Shown: positions 17,247 through 25,742 of the stretch, in pieces
Layout of the letters: each line of letters begins with the position of its first letter
Position numbering within the stretch: the first letter of the stretch is position 1
NCBI RefSeq assembly: GCF_030325625.1
Contig: NZ_JACAIS010000007.1
Span: 1-64,000, forward strand
From: Sphingobacterium sp. N143
GTDB taxonomy: Bacteria; Bacteroidota; Bacteroidia; Sphingobacteriales; Sphingobacteriaceae
DNA: 64,000 bases
Direction: 5' to 3'
Notes under the pieces: generated by a model
Told to the model about the DNA's origin: nothing
The model's input: only the letters and a program-made list of their open reading frames with translations
Databases searched by the model: none
Position numbers and translations under genes: made by a program

Positions 17247-17891
17247 TTAAAGAATAGCTAGCAATTCATGTGGTTGATGGATAAGATGATCAGCACCATG
17301 TTGACGCAGTTCTTCTTCATCTCGGAATCCCCAGGTCACACCTATTGCTGTTACGCCAGCATGAACGGCAGTATCCATGTCCACGGATGAATCGCCAACG
17401 TAGTAACAATCTTCTTTCCTGACATTGAGTGTGTGGAGTGTGTCTATCACAATCGCAGGATCTGGTTTTGGGGGATGCCCAGCACGATGTCCCAGCACAA
17501 GATCAAAAGGAATGTCCGGAAAATATTGTCCGATCAATGGCAGGACAGCCTCATGGTATTTGTTGGATGCAATGGAAATCAAATAGCCAGATGACTTCAG
17601 TGTATTTAACAGAGGAATAATACCGGCATAGGGATGGGTATGTGCAATCGTCTTTTCTTCGTAGTATGTTTTAAAGGCTGTGAGTAAGCTGCTTATGGTT
17701 TCGTCGGTTCGGGCATTTTCGGGAAGAGCCCGTTCGATGAGTGTCCGGACGCCATTACCCACAAATTTTTTATAGGCTTCAAGTGGATGAACCGGGTAAC
17801 CATATTGCTGAAGGATGGCATTGCAGCTGTCACCCAAATCCTGTAATGTATCTAATAATGTTCCGTCTAAGTCAAATATAATAAGCTTCAT
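17247..17891 (-). CDS. HAD-superfamily phosphatase, phosphoglycolate phosphatase-like
   Basis: This 214-residue cytoplasmic hydrolase has the nucleophile and acid Asp7/Asp9 in FDLDGTLLDT and a helical cap (about 15-80, with VGNGVRTLIERALP typical of the Gph/PpaX group). It also has motif II Ser in SIASNKYHE, motif III Lys in PPKPDP and motif IV GDSSVDMDTA. The pattern fits phosphoglycolate phosphatase or a related pyrophosphatase or sugar-phosphate phosphatase; the exact substrate cannot be told. The gene is single, convergent with the fucosidase and not obviously part of the glycan locus. Confidence 0.88.
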   Translation of the reverse strand: MKLIIFDLDGTLLDTLQDLGDSCNAILQQYGYPVHPLEAYKKFVGNGVRTLIERALPENARTDETISSLLTAFKTYYEEKTIAHTHPYAGIIPLLNTLKSSGYLISIASNKYHEAVLPLIGQYFPDIPFDLVLGHRAGHPPKPDPAIVIDTLHTLNVRKEDCYYVGDSSVDMDTAVHAGVTAIGVTWGFRDEEELRQHGADHLIHQPHELLAIL

Positions 17892-18287
17892 GCCTTAAAT
17901 CTAGTAAAAAATGATGACTGATTGACGTGCCAGACATGGATTAAATGGCCTTTTCGTGATTATACTAAAGTATGCCAGCGCAAAACAGGCCTTTACAAAG
18001 GCCGGAGTAGTTTCTGGACTTTCATTTTCCCCTGAAATCAGGGAGTAAGATACCCTATTGTATTTCATAAATTTGTGAAGAAAAAATAGCACAATGTTTG
18101 CTTGTATTGCGTAACATATATTGATTGGAATAAATTATTAATCGATACCGAACTGTTATAGCGTAGCATTTGCTTCAAATTGGCACACAACAACAGATGC
18201 TTATTGCTGATCTTGTAGCGGCCTGTTGGGAGCATAGCGAGCGCATTTATACCGATCAGGTTAAAGATTCATAAATAATTAAAACGG
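17892..18287. other. Intergenic region between HAD phosphatase and lipoprotein gene
   Basis: These 396 bases separate divergent genes. A 63-codon minus-strand frame (17901-18092) has no clear start signal or recognisable features and I do not accept it. The stretch holds the second REP-like element at 18230-18252. No clear -7/-33 promoter pair is visible for either neighbour. Confidence 0.4.
18230..18252 (+). repeat. REP-like palindromic element, copy 2
   Basis: GAGCATAGCGAGCGC followed by ATTTATAC matches 18 of 23 positions of the element at 15518-15540. It lies 36 bases before the ATG at 18288. Confidence 0.4.
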
Positions 18288-18986
18288 ATGAAAAAAGTAT
18301 TTAATGAGAAAGGGAAGCTGATGCGATTTTATGGATTTATCTGTCTAGTGCTGTTGACATTCAGTTTGTCAAGCTGCTTTGATTTTGTGGAGCAGATTGA
18401 CCTAAAAACAAATGGATCCGGTCATATTGCAGCGACAATGAATCTAAGCAAAAGTAAAACGAAAGTTGCTTCACTGCTGAAAATGAAAAGTATTAAGGGG
18501 GTTCGGATACCTTCTCAGGCCGAAATGGAAAAGGAAATAAAGGCTGCGGTACAGCTCCTTAAACAAACAAAAGGAATTAGCAATGTACAGTACCAGACAG
18601 ATTTCACAAACTATGTCGTTAAGATCTCCTGCGATTTCAGTCAGATTGAGTCGTTGAATGCTTTTTCAGATATTTTGGCGAATCGTTTTAAAACAAAGAT
18701 ATCGAATTCAAACCGGTATTATTATCAGGGAAATGTCTTTGAGCGGAAGTTTGTTGCTTCTGCAGACTGGAAAACCAAATTCAACCAATTGGGCAGCGAC
18801 AACACCACACAGTTTGCAGATGCTTTCTATACCCAGATTGTTCGTTTCGAGAAACCGATAGCAGCGCAAGGGAACAATAAAGCAAAAGTAGCAGCCAATA
18901 AGAAAGCTGTGCTGTTGAAAGTACCATTTACAGATCTTGTATATGGTAGATCCTCTTTGGCAAATAAAATTACATTAATAAAATAA
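18288..18986 (+). CDS. Lipoprotein of unknown function
   Basis: This protein of up to 232 residues has a lipoprotein signal ending in SLSSC (Cys30). An internal ATG at 18321, preceded by AGGGAAG, gives a more standard 19-residue signal and may be the true start. The mature part begins FDFVEQIDLKTNGSGHIAATMNLSKSK. It has a central segment rich in lysine and glutamine and a C-terminal half of alternating polar and hydrophobic stretches. I recognise no catalytic motif or named family. It is followed after 6 bases by another exported protein gene, so the two are almost certainly co-transcribed and may act together at the cell envelope. Confidence 0.85.
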   Translation: MKKVFNEKGKLMRFYGFICLVLLTFSLSSCFDFVEQIDLKTNGSGHIAATMNLSKSKTKVASLLKMKSIKGVRIPSQAEMEKEIKAAVQLLKQTKGISNVQYQTDFTNYVVKISCDFSQIESLNAFSDILANRFKTKISNSNRYYYQGNVFERKFVASADWKTKFNQLGSDNTTQFADAFYTQIVRFEKPIAAQGNNKAKVAANKKAVLLKVPFTDLVYGRSSLANKITLIK

Positions 18987-18992
18987 TAACTT

Positions 18993-21011
18993 ATGAAATT
19001 GAAGTTTTTGTTGGTGGGGCTGGTATGTATGTCCTGGATAGGCAAGGTGAGATCACAGGATCTGATCGGGCAAATTCCCGAAGATGCTGAAATCATTGCA
19101 GCATTCAACGTAAAGGAAATCATCCAAAAGGCCAATGCAAATAAGCTAAATGAGTTGCTGCAGAAAGCAGGCCTTTTTGACCGGATGGAGAAGCGGGGCG
19201 CGATGGTAGGCAGTGATATCAAGAATATGGGGGTTGATTTGTCACAAACAGCCTATTTTTATAGCAGAAAGACGGACAGTGTGAATTTCACCGAGTTTAT
19301 TTTCCCTTTGATGAACAAAAGTCAGTTTGAGGCTTTATTGAAAGATGCTGGCGATTCCAGACCTTTTGCCCATGGTTATACCAGTGTTGCATTGAAGGCC
19401 GGAAGTGTACTGGTTTATAACGATCGCGTTGCCCGTTTTATTTCGGCCACAATAAATAGTTCATTTTTGGATAATGATTCGATTGCAGGTCGCTATGGTA
19501 TAAGGAAGGTGGAATACATGAGCCCAAGTAGTGATGCCGATGTAGCTGTCGCAGACTCGGCCATAGCTGTAGAAGATTATTGGGATGATGCCGCCGCTGA
19601 TTCAGTATCAGCGATCGTGGATTCAGCTGCAGTATGGGATGAGAAAGCGCTGGAAGTGCCTGCGCCACCAAAAATTGATGTCGTCAAACCTGACACAATC
19701 ATCGTTGGAAACGCAGAGGAAACCGACGCAACCTTTCCCGATACAACTGTTGAAGAGGAGGTTGCGATGCACGACCCGAGCTACTACGATTCGTTATATA
19801 CCGATTATGAGAACCAAAATAAGAAAAATGATTCCATTAGAAATGTACTCCGGGATAAATGGCTGACGGAGGAGGCTACACGTCTTCTGTCAGCATCCTA
19901 TAAAGCACTTCCGGCTGTCGACCAAAGCAAAGTGCTTAAAAACTTGGGATTGGTCCGCCTATATATACCCCATGTAGAGCAGCTTTATCATAACCTCGTC
20001 CCTTATAGTTCGATTCCATATTATTACCTGGGCATGAATATCGATAAATTTAAAACAGGATATCAGGACGGTGTATTGGACTTATTGCAGGAGGGTGATG
20101 TTTTGAAACTGAAAGGTTCGGTCGGATTGGATAAGGAGCTTGCGGCAATGTCGAAACGTATGTATGCGAGAAAGCCAAACCCTAAATTTAAACAATATTT
20201 AACGGACAAGACATTTGGCTTCTTCAATATCAATATTAATTCGGAAGCCTACCTGCGGGAGATGCCGATTTATATGTCGAAATATTATGGAGGACTGTTG
20301 GGGGCACAACGAGAATTGGTGGAATGGGGATTGATGGCGCTGGAGATCGCCCTGGATGAAAAAGCAATTGCTCAGGTGATGCCCGGAGACCATCTGGTTG
20401 TTGTCAATGGTGTACGGAAATTCAGAAAAGAATATATTGATTATACCTATGACGACGATTACAATGCAACTGAAGTGAAGAAAACGAAAGATGAAACGCT
20501 ACCTGTATTTATCTGGTTGTTTACCTCAAAGGATCAACGATTGATCAAGCGGGGGCTAGACCTTGCCGTTTCAAAAGCGGCCGGAAGGATGCAGGATGGT
20601 ATTTATGTCTTTTCATCTAAGAAAGCAATGGACGTTCCTGTGTATGTCCTGTTAAAAGATGATTTGGTGCTGGTGAGTAACGACTCTTTAGCGTTACATG
20701 ATATCCGTCAAAACAAAATGACCGTGGCAACGAATAAAGATTTTGTCAAATTGATGAAGCAAAATAAAATGTCTGCGGCATTTGATCTGAAGAAATTACC
20801 AACGATGTTAAAGGAAATAGGCGTTAGCCCCGGCAAACAATGGGAAGAAACGGTAGCCAAACTGAATGAATATGGAAGTACGGCCATTACCTCAAAAGGA
20901 ATTGTCGGCAATCGCATGGAAGCAGAAATGTCCACACAATTACCAAAGACCAAAGAGGGCGCCATCAGTTACCTGATTGATCAGATCTTGGCTGAATTGA
21001 ACAAAAAGTAA
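18993..21011 (+). CDS. Exported protein of unknown function, DUF4836-like
   Basis: This 672-residue protein has a signal peptide ending near KVRS-Q (residue 21). The mature start, IGQIPEDAEIIAAFNVKEIIQKAN, and the later segments DLVLVSNDSLALHD and MSAAFDLKKLP resemble the DUF4836-type exported proteins of Bacteroidota, as far as I can judge without a search. Between about residues 165 and 275 there is an acidic, Asp/Ala/Ser-rich, low-complexity insertion that is probably a flexible surface loop. No enzyme motif is visible. It sits in one transcription unit with the lipoprotein 6 bases upstream. The function is unknown. Confidence 0.85.
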   Translation: MKLKFLLVGLVCMSWIGKVRSQDLIGQIPEDAEIIAAFNVKEIIQKANANKLNELLQKAGLFDRMEKRGAMVGSDIKNMGVDLSQTAYFYSRKTDSVNFTEFIFPLMNKSQFEALLKDAGDSRPFAHGYTSVALKAGSVLVYNDRVARFISATINSSFLDNDSIAGRYGIRKVEYMSPSSDADVAVADSAIAVEDYWDDAAADSVSAIVDSAAVWDEKALEVPAPPKIDVVKPDTIIVGNAEETDATFPDTTVEEEVAMHDPSYYDSLYTDYENQNKKNDSIRNVLRDKWLTEEATRLLSASYKALPAVDQSKVLKNLGLVRLYIPHVEQLYHNLVPYSSIPYYYLGMNIDKFKTGYQDGVLDLLQEGDVLKLKGSVGLDKELAAMSKRMYARKPNPKFKQYLTDKTFGFFNININSEAYLREMPIYMSKYYGGLLGAQRELVEWGLMALEIALDEKAIAQVMPGDHLVVVNGVRKFRKEYIDYTYDDDYNATEVKKTKDETLPVFIWLFTSKDQRLIKRGLDLAVSKAAGRMQDGIYVFSSKKAMDVPVYVLLKDDLVLVSNDSLALHDIRQNKMTVATNKDFVKLMKQNKMSAAFDLKKLPTMLKEIGVSPGKQWEETVAKLNEYGSTAITSKGIVGNRMEAEMSTQLPKTKEGAISYLIDQILAELNKK

Positions 21012-21115
21012 ATGCTGTTTGTTACAATTAATTGTTGTTGGAACATCATCTGTAATATTATAGTTATATCTTTACAATGTTAAAATAATATTAAGGTGAT
21101 TTGAACTGATTATAT

Positions 21116-21123
21116 TATTTTTG
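21116..21123 (+). promoter_or_regulatory. Candidate -7 element before CpsB-like gene
   Basis: TATTTTTG is a full TAnnTTTG match. It would start transcription about 50 bases before the ATG at 21180. The -33 position holds only TTAA, so the promoter is tentative. Confidence 0.4.
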
Positions 21124-21179
21124 CGTTTTATTATCCACGGATAAGAAAAACAGCTAAATGATATTAATACTTTTATGAT

Positions 21180-21980
21180 ATGGGGATATTTTCAAAACTG
21201 TTTGGAAACAAAACTCAGGATTCAAAAATAAAGGTTGTAGGTAAGCTCGCCTTTTTAGAGGTAGATATGCATAACCATATCCTACCAGGAATAGATGATG
21301 GAAGTCAGTCTATTGAACAGTCCATTGCGCTATTAAAAGGTCTGGGGCGGATGGGATTTGAGAAATTTATCTGCACCCCTCATATCATGGAAGGTGTTCA
21401 TCCAAACTCAATGCAGACCATTGAGGATGCCAAAGATAAATTAGTAAAAGGAATAAAGCATCTACCCAATACCCCTGAGATTTTTCATGCTGCGGAGCAT
21501 ATGATTGACGACGGAATTGCGCGATTGATTGATGCCAATGAATTATGTGTTATGCCTGGCGGGTATGTGCTGATTGAAATGTCCTATTTGCAGGAATCTA
21601 AAGCTTTATTCCAAACGATCTTGGATATACAAAAGCTGGGTTATCAGCCTATTTTGGCCCACCCCGAACGTTATAATTATTATCATTATAATTTTAACAT
21701 GTATAAGCAGATCAAAGATGCAGGCTGTATGCTTCAGTTGAACCTATTGTCGATCAGTAGATATTATGGTGTGGAAGTAAAGTCTGCGGCATTGACGATG
21801 ATCAAATCCGGGATGTATGATTTTGTGGGTACAGATACACATCACAGTCGTCATCTAGCTGCCCTGGAAGATGTGGTGGCTAAATATCCGGTACGAGATT
21901 TACTAAAAACATGCCCGATCTTAAATCCTTCACTTCAAGATCATCTGGGAAATACCGATAATGTGATTGCGGCCGGATAA
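21180..21980 (+). CDS. CpsB/CapC-type PHP-domain tyrosine phosphatase
   Basis: This 266-residue cytoplasmic metalloenzyme of the PHP family is related to the tyrosine phosphatases that dephosphorylate the capsule/exopolysaccharide kinase (Wzc/CpsD type). Metal ligands are seen in DMHNHILPGIDDG (30-42, His31, His33, Asp40), CTPHIMEG, the histidine of ILAHPERY and the final FVGTDTHHSRH. The first 25 residues form a short extension. No capsule genes or tyrosine kinase lie next to it here, so it is a stand-alone copy. It ends in an unusually strong hairpin terminator. Confidence 0.88.
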   Translation: MGIFSKLFGNKTQDSKIKVVGKLAFLEVDMHNHILPGIDDGSQSIEQSIALLKGLGRMGFEKFICTPHIMEGVHPNSMQTIEDAKDKLVKGIKHLPNTPEIFHAAEHMIDDGIARLIDANELCVMPGGYVLIEMSYLQESKALFQTILDIQKLGYQPILAHPERYNYYHYNFNMYKQIKDAGCMLQLNLLSISRYYGVEVKSAALTMIKSGMYDFVGTDTHHSRHLAALEDVVAKYPVRDLLKTCPILNPSLQDHLGNTDNVIAAG

Positions 21981-21989
21981 AGGTTCATA

Positions 21990-22049
21990 AATACGCAATA
22001 AACAAAAATAGATGCCCAAACGGGCATCTATTTTTGTTTATTGCGTATT
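21990..22049. terminator. Long terminator hairpin, 28-bp perfect stem
   Basis: Arms at 21990-22017 and 22022-22049 are exact complements with a 4-base AAAC loop. The GC-rich tip (GATGCCC/GGGCATC) followed by TATTTTTGTTTATT is an intrinsic terminator for the CpsB-like gene, and the stem extends far beyond the usual length. An open frame starting at 22012 begins inside this stem and is not a gene. Confidence 0.85.
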
Positions 22050-22242
22050 GTGTTTACTATCGCTGGATTATTTTATTTCCGTTTGTATCTTGCATCGTGG
22101 ATATTTCGAAAATTTGGCTACTTTTGGATCTAGCATTTTTCAGATAAACAGTCCATGTTTAAATTTCATTTTTAGGATATCAGTAACGATGAATTTTGAA
22201 CATGTTAAGTACCATCTACCGGATGGAAAAAAATATTTATAG

Positions 22243-23826
22243 ATGAAAGGAAACAGAATTTTTATTCAAGATTGGATCGCACACCATACTTATCAAAAAA
22301 CAAACGAGATCGATAGCTATTATTTAAAGGTTGCCAATGAAATCAACGAAAATCTGTCGACGTTATGGTTTGAAGACCAGGAGACAAATGATCTCGTGCA
22401 GCGTGATGCAGTAAAGACCTTAAGCATTTATCTTACCTGTTATTTGGAGGATGTCATTGCGCATACCGGAATTTTCACCGCTTTTAGAACCATCCATAAA
22501 GAATTGTACAATCAATTCTTACCTTTCTTTCAGGACGATGATCTAAACGATTATTTTCCGGAGGATATCAATAGTGAAGATGTTGCGGTATTAACCTGGC
22601 TATTTTTTAGTGAACGGAATCCGCACCTGTTTATTGATCCACATGGACGTTTGATCCAGTTGGTAACGGATTTGGCTTATGCCATTCTGGAGGAACATTA
22701 TGAGGTAGCCCCAGAAAATGAAAAGCTGAAGTCGGAATATGTGCTTGATGAGGGGGCAGGTTATTTTGAAGTCCGTAATTTTATTGAAAAACTGGTGGCA
22801 ACCAACTACCTAACTGCGGGAGAATATAATACCAATCTGAATCACTTAATGCAGGTTGCAGAATTGGGAAGATATCAACATGATCAGGTTCAATTGCAAC
22901 AAATGGTCTATCGTGTCCGTGATAATCATTTCAATAATTATAGATTACATTTGTTTGCACTTAAATCGTCTGAGTTTGCTGCAGAGGTGATTGGCCGGAA
23001 TCATGGTCTTTATCATACCGTAAAAACCATGGGCAATCGTATCCATAGCTTTTTTGACTATGTAAAAACGGATGATGATTTTGTGCATGTAAAACATATC
23101 GGTACAAAAACTGCTTTTAAGATCCATAAAGATTCCATTCAGGAATTTGTTGCGCCAACAGAGTCCCTGTCCTTCTATATGGAAATTGTACCTTGGAAAG
23201 ACGCCTGGAACCTATCTGGGATCATGACTGTCGTAAATCCAGAGGAGGTCAACCTTGAGCTACCCGAACAGTATGAAATGACCTATCGTATTGAGGCCAT
23301 GAATGGGAAGGAAAAGACCTTAAAGAAAACGGAAAAGCAATTGAAAGACATGGGAAAATTATTCCAAGCAGAGCAAGGTGCGGCCGTTGCCTTTATGGAA
23401 GGAAGGGAAGTCAAAGATTTTGCTATTGATTTTTTTAAGAAGTATCAACAAAAATATCCGAGTAAAGAGGAATCACCATTGCCAGAGTCTAACTTAGATA
23501 TTGCGGATGATGCTAAAGTAACCGTGTTTTTTAATCCTAAAACCGGACTGGAGGTTTTTGGTGGAATAGAAGAGTTTTTTCCATTGCCACATAATCCCTT
23601 TATGAACAAGGAAGCAGATGCGGAAATACCATTTGCGCGCTATTTCTTGAATCTTTTGGTGGAAGATTATTTCCCGAGCGAACTGCCTAAGTATTATGCC
23701 GGCCTGTTCAAAGAGACGGTTGATAAGCAATTTTTCTTCCCATTGAATGAAGCTGTACTGGATTTTTTCCTTCGCTTTTATAAACGGGGCAGCTACTTCA
23801 TTGGGCCATTCCCCTTATTAAAATAA
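22243..23826 (+). CDS. DUF3843-like protein of unknown function
   Basis: This 527-residue protein has no signal peptide or membrane helix and is presumably cytoplasmic. The N-terminus MKGNRIFIQDWIAHHTYQKT, then DSYYLKVANEIN and a mostly helical, acidic sequence, resemble the Bacteroidota-specific DUF3843 family, from memory. The C-terminus ends in aromatic-rich FYKRGSYFIGPFPLLK. No catalytic motif is recognised. The gene stands alone between two terminators (21990-22049 and 23832-23870). Confidence 0.85.
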   Translation: MKGNRIFIQDWIAHHTYQKTNEIDSYYLKVANEINENLSTLWFEDQETNDLVQRDAVKTLSIYLTCYLEDVIAHTGIFTAFRTIHKELYNQFLPFFQDDDLNDYFPEDINSEDVAVLTWLFFSERNPHLFIDPHGRLIQLVTDLAYAILEEHYEVAPENEKLKSEYVLDEGAGYFEVRNFIEKLVATNYLTAGEYNTNLNHLMQVAELGRYQHDQVQLQQMVYRVRDNHFNNYRLHLFALKSSEFAAEVIGRNHGLYHTVKTMGNRIHSFFDYVKTDDDFVHVKHIGTKTAFKIHKDSIQEFVAPTESLSFYMEIVPWKDAWNLSGIMTVVNPEEVNLELPEQYEMTYRIEAMNGKEKTLKKTEKQLKDMGKLFQAEQGAAVAFMEGREVKDFAIDFFKKYQQKYPSKEESPLPESNLDIADDAKVTVFFNPKTGLEVFGGIEEFFPLPHNPFMNKEADAEIPFARYFLNLLVEDYFPSELPKYYAGLFKETVDKQFFFPLNEAVLDFFLRFYKRGSYFIGPFPLLK

Positions 23827-23831
23827 TGCCA

Positions 23832-23870
23832 CAATTCCTCGAAATTGGTCTTCGCCAATTCGAGGAATTG
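23832..23870. terminator. Terminator after DUF3843-like gene
   Basis: Arms CAATTCCTCGAAATTGG (23832-23848) and CCAATTCGAGGAATTG (23855-23870) pair with a single bulged A around a 6-base loop, and TCCTTTATTC follows. It begins six bases past the stop codon. Confidence 0.75.
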
Positions 23871-24171
23871 TCCTTTATTCGATCATCACCTTTGTCCCTC
23901 CTGTTGATCTATTATGTTTTGCTGTTGCCTGTTTTTCCGCAGCTCGTTCAGTATATCGATCAAGGAAACTTTATTCTTTTTATCTAAATCGCCGCAGTCA
24001 AAAACTGTTTAGGGCTGCTACTTTGGCATGGTGATGCCAATATAAAGGCAATATATCCTACACGTTAAGGGCTCAATAAATCAGAAAGATTATGGGCTGA
24101 CTTCACATTTTCATTAAAATATATTAAAAAATTCTACCTAAACTTGTAACATCAATTATACGTGATTAAGC
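23871..24171. other. Intergenic region before first sigma factor gene
   Basis: This stretch of about 300 bases has no accepted gene. On the minus strand a stop-bounded 40-codon tract (about 23887-24009) encodes a charged helical-looking peptide without an ATG. It may be the tail of a decayed gene, but chance is not excluded. The last 60 bases before the sigma gene are AT-rich, with no clear consensus promoter. Confidence 0.35.
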
Positions 24172-24726
24172 ATGCCTATTGAAGATTACAAAGTCCTGGA
24201 TTTTAAAAATTTCTTTTTATTATATAAAGATAAGGTATACAAGTATGCTCTTTTGCATCTTAAAGAGGATGCTGCTGCGGCAGATCTGGTTCAGGAAGCT
24301 TTCTCAAGAATCTGGAAGAAATGGGAAGAAGTGGACATAACAAAGAATCCCCAATCTTATCTCTATACCATCGCCAGGAATCTGGTTTTTGATGAACTCC
24401 GTAAACAAAAGGTAAGGTTCCAATTCGATGTCGATGCGGTTCATTCAGACAAATTGGTCGACAATTCTAATGAAGAGTCTATCCGTTTCAAGGATCTTGA
24501 ACGGACATATAGAGCAGCTATTGAAAAGCTTCCGGCGGCACGTCTTCAGATTTTTTTGATGAGTAAAGAAGAGTTCTTGGACAATCAGGAAATTGCAGAC
24601 CGTCTAGGTATCTCCGTAAACACGGTAAGGGATCAATTGGTCAAGGGAAATAAATTTGTCCGGCAATATATCCTTGATCATTTTGAAATTTCATTAGCCT
24701 TAATGATTTTTTTAAGAATTTTTTAA
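24172..24726 (+). CDS. ECF-type RNA polymerase sigma factor
   Basis: This 184-residue sigma-70-family factor has region 2 at about 12-80 (YALLHLKEDAAAADLVQEAFSRIWKKW, then SYLYTIARNLVFDELRK) and a region 4 helix-turn-helix at about 115-165 (LPAARLQIFLMSKEEFLDNQEIADRLGISVNTVRDQL). The C-terminal tail is hydrophobic (FEISLALMIFLRIF). This is the Bacteroidota group of ECF factors paired with FecR-type anti-sigma proteins and STN-containing SusC receptors. The FecR gene follows after 53 bases and the receptor after that. It should switch on the SusC/SusD/phospholipase cassette when substrate occupies the receptor. Confidence 0.94.
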   Translation: MPIEDYKVLDFKNFFLLYKDKVYKYALLHLKEDAAAADLVQEAFSRIWKKWEEVDITKNPQSYLYTIARNLVFDELRKQKVRFQFDVDAVHSDKLVDNSNEESIRFKDLERTYRAAIEKLPAARLQIFLMSKEEFLDNQEIADRLGISVNTVRDQLVKGNKFVRQYILDHFEISLALMIFLRIF

Positions 24727-24782
24727 ACCAGCATCGTCTTATCGTCCTTCAGGTACGTATATGTATTTAAACGACGATATTG

Positions 24783-25739
24783 ATGAAAGACAAAAAGATA
24801 GCTGCATTATATAAAAAATACCTGCTTGGGGAGCTGAGCCCGCAGGAAAATACCATCTTTCTTGACTTACTGACTTCCTGTGATCCAGATGAGCTACCCG
24901 AACTGGAAGAAGTAATTGCCTTGGTTGATCGCAGCTGTGACCTCAATAAATCGATTTCTGATGATATTTTTTATGCCATCACTGGCGCCGAATTATGTCC
25001 CAAAGTACAACCTATCTGGAAACGGAGATGGGCCAGTATCGCTGTTGCGGCGTCCTTATTATTGGTTGCTTTTGTAGGGTTATTTTATCTTCTCTTTGAA
25101 TCAAGACCAGCGCGTCCTGATGATGTATTCATGCAGTATTCCAACTCGACAAAGTTTGTCAAACGGTTGACATTATCCGATGGAACACGTATTTCCTTAC
25201 GTCAGGGAGGGCAGATAGATGTGCTTTCTGACTTTAGGACAGACAGCTTGCGTAAAATTAGGTTATCTGGTGAGGCCTTTTTTGAGGTTGCAAAAAATCC
25301 AAAGAAAGCATTTGTTATCGTAAACTCAGGTGATTTTGATGTCCGTGTGCTGGGGACCGCCTTTAATCTCATTTGTTTACCTCAACAAGCCCGATTGATG
25401 CTGAACCATGGCAAAGTGCAGGTCACGCACGACGAACAACATTCCATCATACATTCAGGACAGCAAGTAGCCTATGATGTGCAGCATCAGCAATTCAAAG
25501 TATCAGCGGTGGATACTGTCGCAGCCTCCACTTGGAAGAGTGATCTTTTGTCATTTAACCAGATTCCACTTGCTCAGATCGTGGACGACCTAAATAATCT
25601 ATACCCAGATCAAAATCTACAGTTAATAGATTCATTCCAGATGAGAAGCTTTACCGGCTATCTACCGGCCAGTGATCTGGAAAAATCTTTAAAAATCCTC
25701 AATACAGCATTTAATCAAACAATTATCCATAAAAAGTAA
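24783..25739 (+). CDS. FecR-type anti-sigma factor
   Basis: This 318-residue inner-membrane regulator would hold the ECF factor encoded upstream. I use the ATG at 24783; the longest frame begins one codon earlier at TTG. A cytoplasmic N-terminal region (about 1-80, YKKYLLGELSPQENTIFLDLL) precedes one membrane helix (about 84-105). The periplasmic FecR domain follows (RLTLSDGTRISLRQGGQIDV... GEAFFEV...DVRVLGTAFNL), then a C-terminal DUF4974-type domain (LLSFNQIPLAQIVDDLNNLY). The SusC gene begins three bases after its stop, so translation is probably coupled. Confidence 0.93.
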   Translation: MKDKKIAALYKKYLLGELSPQENTIFLDLLTSCDPDELPELEEVIALVDRSCDLNKSISDDIFYAITGAELCPKVQPIWKRRWASIAVAASLLLVAFVGLFYLLFESRPARPDDVFMQYSNSTKFVKRLTLSDGTRISLRQGGQIDVLSDFRTDSLRKIRLSGEAFFEVAKNPKKAFVIVNSGDFDVRVLGTAFNLICLPQQARLMLNHGKVQVTHDEQHSIIHSGQQVAYDVQHQQFKVSAVDTVAASTWKSDLLSFNQIPLAQIVDDLNNLYPDQNLQLIDSFQMRSFTGYLPASDLEKSLKILNTAFNQTIIHKK

Positions 25740-25742
25740 TTT

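Noticed and set aside
17901..18092. 63-codon minus-strand frame between HAD phosphatase and lipoprotein genes
   Set aside because: No ribosome-binding or promoter signal and no recognisable protein pattern.
22012..22242. 76-codon frame just before the DUF3843-like gene
   Set aside because: Its start lies inside the 28-bp terminator stem and its composition follows the AT-rich intergenic sequence. I treat it as chance.
23887..24009. Minus-strand stop-free tract of about 40 codons encoding a charged helix-like peptide
   Set aside because: It could be a decayed gene tail, but there is no ATG start and this length is expected by chance. A translated search of the peptide against Bacteroidota proteins would decide.
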